Assembly: GCF_000819865.1 (NCBI RefSeq)
Contig: NZ_CDDF01000005.1
Coordinates: 870,252-934,251, forward strand
Source: Aeromonas eucrenophila
Lineage (GTDB): Bacteria > Pseudomonadota > Gammaproteobacteria > Enterobacterales > Aeromonadaceae
DNA length: 64,000 nucleotides
Direction: 5' to 3'
This document shows, one piece after another, positions 29,222 to 37,700 of this stretch (within the stretch, counting starts at the first letter, position 1; every line of letters begins with the position of its first letter). Made by a program: the position numbers and the translations under genes. The notes under the pieces are model-generated. The model saw only the letters and a program-made list of their open reading frames with translations. It made no database searches and had not been told where the DNA came from.

Positions 29222-29290
29222 GTTTCAGCCTCGCCGCGCCTGGACTCCGCTGTCGATGATGGCGTGCCAGTAGCGCTCCGTCTCGGCCTA
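29222..29290 (-). pseudogene. Deleted remnant of a VOC (PhnB-like) gene
   Basis: Bases 29222-29241 match 31848-31867 (3' end of the intact VOC gene) at 19 of 20 positions. Bases 29248-29290 match 32036-32078 (its middle part) at 41 of 43. The 168 bp that separate these blocks in the intact gene are missing here. Both copies lie on the minus strand. This is therefore an internally deleted fragment of a related gene, with no coding capacity. The rest of 29141-29392 holds a hairpin copy of the gcvP terminator and nothing else I can name. Confidence 0.8.
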
Positions 29291-29392
29291 GGAGGATGAA
29301 TAAGCCATAAGCCCTGTGTAAAAGCCTCCGTTCTTTAGAGCTCGGTTTGGATCATGCTTCAGTGACCAGTGGTTTCCAGCCGGTCTTTTGCG

Positions 29393-30238
29393 TCAGAAGC
29401 TGTGCTCGGAGGTGGGGAAGGATCCCGCCTCGACATCGGCAGCGTAGTTGCATGCCGCCTGGTGCAGCAGGGTGTGCATGTCGGCGTACTGCTTGACGAA
29501 TCGTGGCAGGCGCCCGGTTCGCAATCCTGCCATATCTTGCCAGACCAGCACCTGAGCATCGCAGTGGACACCGGCGCCTATGCCCACGGTAGGGATGGCG
29601 ACGGCTGCCGTGATTTTCTCGGCAACCTCGGCCGGTACCATCTCGATGAGCAGGGCAAAGGCACCGGCGGCTTCGAAGGCGAGGGCTGTATCGACCAGCC
29701 GCTGGGCATCCTCGCCCCGTCCCTGCACACGGTAGCCACCGAGCTGATGCTCCGCTTGCGGGGTGAAGCCTATGTGGGCCATGACAGGGATCCCCGCGCT
29801 CACCAGTTTTTCCACCTGGGGCAGCATCTGCTTGTCGCCTTCGAGTTTCACGGCATGAGCACCGCCTTCCTTCATGAATCGAACCGCAGTGTGGAAACAC
29901 TGCTCGGCCGAGCCTTGATAAGAGCCAAAGGGGAGATCCGCGATCACCAAAGGGCGGCGGGTGGCGCGGGTCACGGCCCGTACCAGCGGGATCAGTTCGT
30001 CCACAGTGACCGGGAGCGATGTTTCGTGGCCGTAGACGTTGTTGGCGGCGGAATCCCCCACCAGCAATACCGGGATCCCTGCCTCTTCAAAAATGGCGGC
30101 GGTGTACATGTCATACGCGGTCAGCATGGCCCACTTCTGGCCAAGCACCTTCATCTGCTGAAGATGCGGGATCCGGATGCGCGAGATGGCCATACCGGGG
30201 GTGGCGCCTTGACCGTAAGGAGAAGATTGTTCACTCAT
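29393..30238 (-). CDS. panB: 3-methyl-2-oxobutanoate hydroxymethyltransferase, actinobacterial-type PanB
   Basis: 281 aa from MSEQSSPYGQGATPG; the extra upstream residues are not needed. The enzyme transfers a hydroxymethyl group from methylene-THF to ketoisovalerate to make ketopantoate, in pantothenate synthesis. Motifs seen are WAMLTAYDMYTAAIF, VLLVGDSAANNVYG (metal Asp), VIADLPFGSYQ (second metal Asp), HAVKLEGDKQ (Lys), LIEMVPAEVAE and GIGAGVHCDAQVLVWQDMAG. These forms, the MSEQ...YG N-terminus and the ...EHSF end resemble mycobacterial PanB as I recall it much more than E. coli PanB. No panC is adjacent, so this is probably a second, acquired copy. Confidence 0.9.
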   Translation of the reverse strand: MSEQSSPYGQGATPGMAISRIRIPHLQQMKVLGQKWAMLTAYDMYTAAIFEEAGIPVLLVGDSAANNVYGHETSLPVTVDELIPLVRAVTRATRRPLVIADLPFGSYQGSAEQCFHTAVRFMKEGGAHAVKLEGDKQMLPQVEKLVSAGIPVMAHIGFTPQAEHQLGGYRVQGRGEDAQRLVDTALAFEAAGAFALLIEMVPAEVAEKITAAVAIPTVGIGAGVHCDAQVLVWQDMAGLRTGRLPRFVKQYADMHTLLHQAACNYAADVEAGSFPTSEHSF

Positions 30239-30269
30239 CATGAGGATACTCATAGGGTTGGGATGACAT

Positions 30270-30887
30270 TCAGGTAATCACCCTGTCTGCGAACAGGAGT
30301 GCGGCGATAATAATCATGGCCGCGCCGGACAACTGGCTAACCCTGAGGGCCGCCCGCGGGCGGGTTGTCAGTATGGCCTGGGCACCATAGCCTACTAGCA
30401 GGTAGACGATACCGCAGCTGATGATATGTACCCAGCCCAGTGCCATCATCTGCACCGGCACCGACCAGGCTGCGGCCGGATCGGTGAACTGGGGCAGCAG
30501 GGCCAGGAACAGCAGGAAGACTTTGGGATTGAGGCCACTCACGCAGACACCCTTGAGGGTCCAGCGATGCCATGCCTCCGGCCCCTGATCTTGGTTGGCA
30601 GCTGGCGTGGCCGGGTGAATGAGCAGCTGGATGCCAAGCCAGAGCAAGTAGGCCGTCCCCATGAGGGTGATCAAAGTGAGTGCCACCGGGTGGCTGGCCA
30701 CCAGAGCGCCAACTCCGGCAGCCACGATCAGGATGGCCATCAGGTGGCCGAGCAGTAATCCGGTCACTGCGGGGAGCACGACCCGGCCTCGCATGCCGGC
30801 TGAGATGGCATAGGCCCAATCCACCCCGGGCGTTATCACGAACAGGATGGAGACAGCCCAGAAGGCGGCAAAGAGTGCTGGTGTCAT
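30270..30887 (-). CDS. LysE/RhtB family amino-acid exporter
   Basis: 205 aa with about six hydrophobic segments. Family landmarks include ITPGVDWAYAISAGMRG near the N-terminus (the conserved PGxD/N region), LLLGHLMAILIVAAGVGALV and LTLKGVCVSGLNPKVFLLFLALLPQF. Members export amino acids or related compounds. The divergent Lrp-type gene at 31215 is the likely regulator, a common arrangement. panB lies 31 bp downstream in the same direction and may share the transcript. Confidence 0.88.
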   Translation of the reverse strand: MTPALFAAFWAVSILFVITPGVDWAYAISAGMRGRVVLPAVTGLLLGHLMAILIVAAGVGALVASHPVALTLITLMGTAYLLWLGIQLLIHPATPAANQDQGPEAWHRWTLKGVCVSGLNPKVFLLFLALLPQFTDPAAAWSVPVQMMALGWVHIISCGIVYLLVGYGAQAILTTRPRAALRVSQLSGAAMIIIAALLFADRVIT

Positions 30888-31214
30888 GATAATCTGGCCT
30901 TTCGCAAAGATGAAACAACTGCCAGGCGTGAGCCGTCTACTCCTGTGCTCTTGGCCGATTCAGTCGGTGGGCACCCTGGCTTGTTGTGTATGCTCTGCCG
31001 GTGCAGGCATGCCCCCTGATCCCCCGTCATGGCAACCCGATCAAGGGTGCTGCCGAGTCGCTCTTGTTCCATCCTTTGCCTCTCCTGTTTCGGCTTGATT
31101 GGTGAGGTTGAAATTGCCGCCATCACCCTACGATTGAAAAGAATATCCCTGAGTGATTAGAATGTGCTGTCTAATCTTTGCGTTAAGTCTCGATATATAG
31201 GGAATATCTTCCAA
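30888..31214. promoter_or_regulatory. Divergent promoter region of the exporter and Lrp-type gene
   Basis: About 330 bp without a gene. An inverted repeat GATTAGA-ATGTGCTG-TCTAATC at 31155-31176 lies 39 bp before the Lrp-type start and suits a dimeric Lrp/AsnC regulator. The remainder shows no clear structure. Confidence 0.5.
31155..31176. promoter_or_regulatory. Probable Lrp/AsnC-type operator
   Basis: A perfect 7-bp inverted repeat (GATTAGA, TCTAATC) with an 8-nt spacer, between two divergent genes one of which encodes an Lrp/AsnC protein. Binding is inferred from position and symmetry only. Confidence 0.5.
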
Positions 31215-31667
31215 ATGGATAAAGCTGATCGCAAGATCCTTGCCGAGCTCCAGTCAGACGGGCGTCTTTCCGTCACCGAGTTGGCCGAGCGGATTGGGCT
31301 CAGCGTCTCTCCCTGTCACCGGCGGGTGCGAGTCCTCGAAGAGACAGGGGTGATCAGGGGGTATCGCGCACAGCTCGATCCCGCCAATCTGGGTCTGAAC
31401 TTTTCCGCCATCGTGTTTGTCACCCTGAGAGAGGGTGACCGTCAGGCCGTCGCCTCATTCGAGCACGCTGTCATGGAGATCCCTCAGGTCATCCAAGCGC
31501 AGCGGCTGTTTGGCGATCCCGATTACCTCCTGAACGTCATTACCCGGGATCTTCCCGCCTTCCAGCGCTTGTATGATGAGCAGTTGTCGGCCCTGCCCAG
31601 CGTCCAGCGCCTCACCTCTACCCTCGTCATGAAGAGCGTTGTGCAAGACAGGCCTTTGCCGTTATGA
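31215..31667 (+). CDS. Lrp/AsnC family transcriptional regulator
   Basis: 150 aa, the usual length. The start MDKADRKILAELQSDGRLS is the family N-terminus and precedes the helix-turn-helix (SVTELAERIGLSVSPCHRRVRVLEETGVI). The C-terminal RAM ligand-binding domain spans about residues 65-145 (SAIVFVTLREGDRQAV, FGDPDYLLNVITRDLPAFQRLYDEQLS). It is divergent from the LysE-type exporter and probably responds to the exported amino acid. Confidence 0.92.
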   Translation: MDKADRKILAELQSDGRLSVTELAERIGLSVSPCHRRVRVLEETGVIRGYRAQLDPANLGLNFSAIVFVTLREGDRQAVASFEHAVMEIPQVIQAQRLFGDPDYLLNVITRDLPAFQRLYDEQLSALPSVQRLTSTLVMKSVVQDRPLPL

Positions 31668-31765
31668 AGGGGAGGGGGAAAGGAGATGTCCTGTGATCAT
31701 GTCGGTCATCTGCCGATATGCAGGTTCATGTGCGGGTAGCTGTCTGTTGTTGAGCTTCACGCCAG

Positions 31766-31800
31766 AAAAAAGCCCCCGTCAATTGACGGGGGCTTTGCAT
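31766..31800. terminator. Bidirectional terminator between the Lrp-type and VOC genes
   Basis: AAAGCCCCCGTC-AATT-GACGGGGGCTTT is a perfect 12-bp stem with an A-run on the left and T-rich sequence on the right. It serves two convergent genes. Confidence 0.88.
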
Positions 31801-31851
31801 TTTTGCCGAGTGCGTGGTCAGTGCATAGGACATACAAAGACGATAGAGGTT

Positions 31852-32337
31852 TCAGCCTCGCCGTGCCGCCTCTATGGTTGCGATGTCGATCTTGCTCATC
31901 TGCATCATGGCCTCGAACGCGCGTCTGGCGGCGGCGGGATCGGGGTTGGCAATCGCCTGGGTCAGGGCGAGGGGGGTGATCTGCCAGGAGAGGCCCCACT
32001 TGTCCTGGCACCAGCCACATTCGCTCGCCTGACCGCCGTTGTCGATGATGGCGTGCCAGTAGCGATCCGTCTCGGCCTGATCTTGCGTGGCTATCTGAAA
32101 CGAGAACGCCCAGCTGTGCTTGACCCCGGGCCCGCCGTTGAGCCCGAGGCAGGGGATCCCCATCAGGGTGAATTCGACCGTCAGCAGATCCCCCTGTTTG
32201 CCCGACGGGTAGTCTGCCGGGGCGCGATAGAGGGCGCCGACGGATGAGTCGGGGAAAGTGCTGGCATAAAACCGCGCCGCCTCTTCGGCATCATGGTCGT
32301 ACCAGAGGCAAATCCTGTTCTTCGCTGCTTGTATCAT
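31852..32337 (-). CDS. VOC family protein (PhnB / 3-dmu-9_3-mt type)
   Basis: 161 aa. It begins MIQAAKNRICLWYDHDAEEAARFYASTFPDS, the opening strand-helix of the PhnB-like VOC family, and has GDLLTVEFTLMGIPCLGLNGGP, FSFQIATQDQAETDRYW and WCQDKWGLSWQITP. The C-terminal part (FEAMMQMSKIDIATIEAA) is also typical. These proteins are annotated as glyoxalase-like or 3-demethylubiquinone-methyltransferase-like domains, but most have no proven activity. A deleted relative of this gene lies at 29222-29290. It precedes a convergent terminator. Confidence 0.88.
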   Translation of the reverse strand: MIQAAKNRICLWYDHDAEEAARFYASTFPDSSVGALYRAPADYPSGKQGDLLTVEFTLMGIPCLGLNGGPGVKHSWAFSFQIATQDQAETDRYWHAIIDNGGQASECGWCQDKWGLSWQITPLALTQAIANPDPAAARRAFEAMMQMSKIDIATIEAARRG

Positions 32338-32402
32338 CTCAATGTCTCCGTTGTGAAACCGTCTTGCACCGTCGTCAAAGCGCGCGTACGGGGAGTTTCA
32401 GA

Positions 32403-33071
32403 TCACCAACTGCCATCGGCCATCCGTTGGCGCCTTGCCAGCTCCCTCTCGCTCGGTTCGTTACCCGGGAAGGTACCGGGCTGGATGTGGCCGTCAGGCA
32501 CATAGGTGCTCATCACCACGCCGGTGGTTGATACCTGGGAGCGGACGAGCCGCAGTGCCGAGGGGCTGGCGCGCTCGCCGAACAGGCGTTTGCCTCGCCC
32601 AAGCAGCAGGGGGAAGGTCCACAGGTTGTATTCGTCGATCAGGGACGCGGCCTGGAGCGTCTGGATCAGCTGACCGCTGCCAATTGTCTGCAGATCGGGG
32701 CCGGGCTGAGCCTTGAGCGCAGCGATGGCCGCGACGACATCCCCCTGCAGCAGGCTCGAATTGTGCCAATCAAGCCTCATCAGGGTGCGCGAGGCGACAT
32801 GCTTCCTGGCCGCATTGAGGGTCCTGGCGATCGGGTGATCAACGGGCTGATAAGGCCAGTAGGCCTCGAAGATCTGATAGGTCCGGCGCCCGAGTACCAG
32901 CTCGCGATCCTTTCCGTCAAACCCCGCGCTCGAGATGTCCATGCCGGGGTCTGCGTAGCCGACCATCCAGCCGCCGAGGGCAAAGCCACCGGTGGGATCT
33001 TCTGCTGGCCCGCCGGGGGCCTGCATGATGCCATCGAGGGAGACGAAGGCCGAGACGATGAGTCTTCTCAT
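32403..33071 (-). CDS. Dihydrofolate-reductase-fold (RibD C-terminal) family protein
   Basis: 222 aa. The start MRRLIVSAFVSLDGIMQAPGGPAEDP is typical of the RibD-C/DHFR-like family, with AGGAG upstream; the Asp of SLDG is conserved. Further motifs are LVLGRRTYQIFEAYWP, TLNAARKHVASRTL and LQTIGSGQLIQTL, followed by DEYNLWTFPLLLGRGKRLF. These NADPH-fold proteins are widespread and often linked to stress or antibiotic loci, but function is unproven. It has VOC and lipoprotein genes as neighbours on the same strand. Confidence 0.88.
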   Translation of the reverse strand: MRRLIVSAFVSLDGIMQAPGGPAEDPTGGFALGGWMVGYADPGMDISSAGFDGKDRELVLGRRTYQIFEAYWPYQPVDHPIARTLNAARKHVASRTLMRLDWHNSSLLQGDVVAAIAALKAQPGPDLQTIGSGQLIQTLQAASLIDEYNLWTFPLLLGRGKRLFGERASPSALRLVRSQVSTTGVVMSTYVPDGHIQPGTFPGNEPSERELARRQRMADGSW

Positions 33072-33091
33072 CAAGATGCTCCTGTGGTGCG

Positions 33092-33313
33092 TCAGTCAGA
33101 CGTGAGGCCCACGCCGAGGGGCGCTGAGCCCGTGGCGTCGGTGGTTTGCATGGCGGCGCTCAACTCCAGCTTGAATTGATCCAGCTGTGCCTTGGCTTGC
33201 CGGGCCTGCTCGGCCTGGAGCTTTCCCGTGGTGGCCGCGGTGCCGACCAGCTCGGGGCCGCAGCCGCCGAGCAGCAGGGGAATGAGGGGTAATAGGCATC
33301 TGAATGTCGACAT
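33092..33313 (-). CDS. Small predicted lipoprotein
   Basis: 73 aa. Start MSTFRCLLPLIPLLLGGCGPELVG, with GGGAGGG upstream. LLGGC is a lipobox, so Cys18 is the likely lipidated residue. The mature part of about 55 residues is helical in character (LQAEQARQAKAQLDQFKLELSAAMQ), with Gln/Ala heptads suggesting a short coiled coil. I do not recognise a family with known function. It lies 20 bp upstream of the RibD-like gene and may share its transcript. Confidence 0.72.
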   Translation of the reverse strand: MSTFRCLLPLIPLLLGGCGPELVGTAATTGKLQAEQARQAKAQLDQFKLELSAAMQTTDATGSAPLGVGLTSD

Positions 33314-33464
33314 GGGCCCTCCCGTCAGGCTCTCAGTATTGTCATCGGCGCCCGCTCTGAGGGGCTTGCCCAAGGTTTGAGTGTAGCGGCAGCCTGGCGT
33401 TGGCTGGTGGTTTGGCGAGGTGCTGGCAGCGGGTGGCGGTTGTGACAGCGCCTATGCCCGGCAA

Positions 33465-33493
33465 TAAAAACGCCGATCAGAGGATCGGCGTCT
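33465..33493 (-). terminator. Terminator of the REC-EAL gene
   Basis: On the minus strand the stem ACGCCGATC-CTCT-GATCGGCGT runs into T5. It sits 13 bp after the stop of the REC-EAL gene. Confidence 0.85.
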
Positions 33494-33505
33494 TGCTGGT
33501 TGGCG

Positions 33506-34717
33506 TTATGCCCGCTGGACAGGGCCGGTGGCCCGCCAGCGGCTGTGCCACTGGGCCAGCTGATCGCGGGGCATGGGGTGCCCCACGTAATAGCCCTGAC
33601 ACTCGTCGCAGCCAAGGCGAGCCAGCTGATCCCAGGTGCCCTTGTCTTCGACCCCCTCGGCGACCGACTTGAGGCCTATTTTGTGCACCAGGGTCAGGGT
33701 CGACTCTATGATGGCGAGCCGCACCGGATCCTCATGGCAGCGATCGACGAAGCTGCGATCCAGCTTGAGTTCGGTGAAGGGCAGCTGGTTGAGTTGCTGC
33801 ATCGAGGAGTAGCCGGTGCCAAAGTCATCGATGGAGAGGCCAAAGCCGTGCATCCGCAGCCGGCTCAACCGCTCGAGGGATTGGCCGAGATCCTTGATGA
33901 AGGCGCTTTCTGTCACCTCCAGGGTGATGAGCTCGGGTGCGATCCGCCTCGACTCGCACAGCGTGATCAGGCGATCGCACAGATCTCCCTCGACCAGGCT
34001 GACGCTGGAGAGGTTCATCGACAACCTGATGGTCGAGCCGGCTGTCTGCCAGCTCTCCAGATCCCGCAGGCACTGCTCGATGAGGCGTTCGGTCAGGGGA
34101 CCGATGAGGCCGCACTCCTCGGCCAGGGGGATGAAGCGCGCGGGCGCTATCATGCCAAGGGTCGGGTGCAGCCAGCGGGCCAGCGCCTCCACCCCCAGCA
34201 ACTCGCCGGTGGCGAGGCTCACCTTGGGCTGATACCAGGGCACGATTTCTCCCTGATTTTCCAGCGCCCTGGCCAGTTCGGCGACCTCGATGAGCGGGCC
34301 TGTCCCCGCCTGCTGCAGGTTGTCATCCGGTACCCAGCTGGCGAGCAGCTCGGTGAGCCGCCCCTGGCTGGCTGGTTTATCCAGCCGGCCGAGTACCCGC
34401 AGGCCATAGGCGTCGCTCATGCGCCGCACCGCCTCGACCACGTCCTCCTCGAGGGCGCTCACCAGTATGATGCCGCCGCGAAACCCGCTCAGGGAGAGAC
34501 GGCGCAGCAGCGCCATGCCGTCCATGCCGGGCATGCGCAGATCGCAGAGCAGGATATCCACCTGCTGCTGTCGGCACAGGGCCAGCGCCGCCTCGCCATC
34601 CGCGGCCTCCAGCGGTACCCGATAACCCAGGGCCTGGATCTGGTGCATCAGCGCCTTGCGCTGAAAGGTGTTGTCTTCCACCACCAGAAGGGAAATGTCA
34701 GTGGAGGGTCTGTTCAT
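33506..34717 (-). CDS. RocR-like response regulator with EAL c-di-GMP phosphodiesterase domain
   Basis: 403 aa. Residues about 8-125 form a receiver domain: acidic pocket LLVVEDN, phospho-acceptor Asp in ILLCDLRMPGMDG, and the Lys of GRLDKPAS. The EAL domain (about 150-395) has all main catalytic motifs: GVEALARW, MNLSS, EVTES, IDDFGTGYSS, LKLDRSFV, AEGVED and QGYYVGHPM, so it should hydrolyse c-di-GMP. This REC-EAL layout is that of RocR of Pseudomonas aeruginosa. It overlaps the 3' end of the hybrid kinase gene by 20 bp, so the kinase is its likely partner. Confidence 0.9.
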   Translation of the reverse strand: MNRPSTDISLLVVEDNTFQRKALMHQIQALGYRVPLEAADGEAALALCRQQQVDILLCDLRMPGMDGMALLRRLSLSGFRGGIILVSALEEDVVEAVRRMSDAYGLRVLGRLDKPASQGRLTELLASWVPDDNLQQAGTGPLIEVAELARALENQGEIVPWYQPKVSLATGELLGVEALARWLHPTLGMIAPARFIPLAEECGLIGPLTERLIEQCLRDLESWQTAGSTIRLSMNLSSVSLVEGDLCDRLITLCESRRIAPELITLEVTESAFIKDLGQSLERLSRLRMHGFGLSIDDFGTGYSSMQQLNQLPFTELKLDRSFVDRCHEDPVRLAIIESTLTLVHKIGLKSVAEGVEDKGTWDQLARLGCDECQGYYVGHPMPRDQLAQWHSRWRATGPVQRA

Positions 34718-37700
34718 CGAGCCATGCTCCTATCTCGCTGCCGATCGCCTGTATTCTCTCTTGCAGTTGGCGCACCAGCTCGGCCAATGGCACCGCTTGC
34801 TGCTGTTTGCAGCAGCTCTCCACGGCCTGTGCCAGCTCGGCCAGTTCGTGCTCGCCTGTCATCTGGGCCGCCCCCATGATGCTGTGGGCCGCATTGAACA
34901 GGCGATCCCATTCCAGTCCGGGTAGCGAGTCCTGCAGGCGCGCCAGATCGATACCGTTGCTGTTCACATATTCGGCCGCCAGGGTGCGGGCCACGGTCTC
35001 GCCACCAAACAGGGCTATCCAGCGCTCCCTCATGGCGCTGCCAGCCGGCACTCCCGAGGCAAGCTCGGGCGCCGGCATCAGATACTCTCCCAGTATCCGG
35101 CCGAGATCCTCCAGACTGTAGGGCTTGTAGAGCATCTGGGTCATGCCGGCCCGGTCGCTCTGGCGACTCACCATCCTGGAGGCATCCGCAGTCACGCCTA
35201 TGATGGGCGCCGTCACCCCCAGCTCACGCAGGGCCGCCGTCAGGCGGTAGCCATCGAGATCGGGCATGTGGCAGTCGGTGAGCAGCAGATCGAAGTGTTC
35301 CTTCTGCCAGGCATCCAGCGCCAGGCGCCCGTTTTCGCAGAGCCTGAACTCCACGCCAAGCAGGCCGAGTTGACGTTGCAGCAGGGCACGGTTGACGGGG
35401 TGATCCTCGGCGACCAGCACCCGGCCTCTTAGCCGCTGGATGGAGGGGGCGACTCGCGACTCGCTGCCCTGTGGCGCTGTCAGCTCTAGGCAGCTCTCCA
35501 GCAGCAGATCGGGGTAGAGAGGCTGGCTGCCAAGACGCAAGCAGTGGCGCTGATGCAGGCTGGTGCGCAGGCTCTCCTGCTCGGACAGGAAGATGATGCG
35601 ATGAGCTTGCAGCTCGGGCGCATCGAACGCGGTTCCCTTGTTCAGACTTTGTGGCGGGCAGAGTCGGTGCAGATCGGTCTCGTCGAGCAGCAGCAGCCCT
35701 GGGGCGAGGGCGCCGCCTCGCTCACAAAGCCGCACCTCGGCCCCGAAGCTGCGCAGCAGGGTGGCCCCATAGTGCAGGGACGCCGACACCTGCCAGCAAG
35801 TGCCCGCCAGCGGCTTCCCTTCCCAGTGTGGCTCGGGCAGTGGCAGCGACAATATGGCCCGGGTGCCCTGGCCGGGATCACTCTCTAGGCTGAGCTGGCC
35901 CCCCATCCGCTCGGCCAGATTGCGGCTGATGGCCAGCCCCAGCCCGGATCCCCCGAAGCGGCGGCTGATGCTGGTCTCGCCCTGCTCGAAGGGATTGAAG
36001 AGGCGGGACAGCCGCTCGGGAGGGATGCCGATGCCGGTGTCCTCCACCCGCAGCCACAGTCGCTGATCCCGATAGGCCAGGGTGATGATGACGTTGCCCC
36101 GTTCGGTGAACTTGATGGCGTTGTGCAGCAGGTTGGAGAAGATCTGCTCCAGCCGGTTGGGATCGATCTCGACCCGATCCGGCAGGGCCGGATCCCACTG
36201 CAGCTGGACCTGCAACCCCTTCTGGCGCGCGGGTGGCCACGTTGCTGCGCACCACGGCGCACAGCACCTCGGCCAGGCGCACCGGCCGCGGATCCAGGTG
36301 CAGTTGACCGGCCTCCATCTTGGAGTAGTCGAGGATATCGTTGACCAGATAGAGCAGGTTGTTGGCTGAGCTGACCACGTTGCGCACCAGATAGTGCTGA
36401 TCCTCGCTGAGCTGACCCAGCCGCAGCAGCTCCAGCATGCCGTGCATGCCGGCGATGGGGGTGCGCAGCTCGTGACTCATGGTGGCCAGGAACCTATCCC
36501 GGGCCTGGGTCGCCGCCTCGGCCTTCTGGCGCGCCTCCTCGAGCGCCCGCTGCTGGGCCTTCAGCGCCGTGATGTCCTGCACCATACCGTACAGCACGGC
36601 CTGGCCATCGGGTTGGCGTATGACATTGCCACGCACCTGCAGGGTACGTGCCCGACCGTTCACGAGACGGGACGGGAAGCTGAGATCGACCCGGTTCTCT
36701 TCATTGATCTGGCGCTCCAGCTCGGTGAGCAGCAGGGAGCGCAGTTGCGCGTCCAGATGGGGGAACAGATCGTGGTACTGATTGGTGAGCAGTTCCTCAC
36801 TGGTGCGCAGATCCATTTCCTGATAGCCGGCGCTGACATACTGGAAGTGCCCCTGACCCTCGCCCAGATATTGGAACTGGAACACGAAACCGGGAATGCT
36901 GTCGGTGAGCCTCGCCAGCCGAGCCTCGGCCTCCTGGGCGCGGGCCTGGGCATGCAATTGTTCGGTGGTGTCGGTGAGGACGGTAAGGATCCCCGCCTTT
37001 TCCCCGTCCAGCCCCCGAAACAGCCGCTTGTGATAGGTGATGAGACGCTCGTTGCCATCGGCTTGCCAGGCTTCCTGAAAGTGGAGGTCCTCCCCGTTTT
37101 CCCACACCCAGGCATCTTGTTCCTGGATCCGCAGTATGACCTCAAAGGGCAGTACATCGGTGAGCAGCGCCGCGTAATCTCCGTAGGTGTCTGCGCCACC
37201 GAGGTAGAACTGGCGGTATGCCCGGTTGGTGATGGCGATCTCCAGGCGTTCGTTGGTGAGCACCACCATGTTGGGCAGGGTGTCGAGCAGGGTCTCCATC
37301 AGCTGCAACTGGTGTGAGAGCTGCGCCTCGGCCCGCTGGCGCTGGCGTACCTCGCGGCTCAAGGAGCGGTTCCACAGGTAGCCCAGCAGCGCCACCAGCA
37401 GTATGCCGCCCATCATCCCGGACACGACGCGCAGCAACTGGGTGCGGTTGATGCCGGTCTCGATCTTCAGGGTGAACCACTTGTCCTGCAGCAGTTGCAT
37501 CTCCTGCGGGCTGACAGAGCCCAGGGCCTTGTTGAGGATGCTGGCCAGCATGGGGTTGTCCTTGGTCACCGCCATCGCCATGGGCACATCCAGCTCGTTG
37601 CCGCGGTAGGCGATGTGAAGCTTCAGATCTGACTCATGGCGCAAGAGTTGCTCGTTGATGCCCTCACTGGTGAGGATGTAGTCCACCTTGCCCGTGGCGA

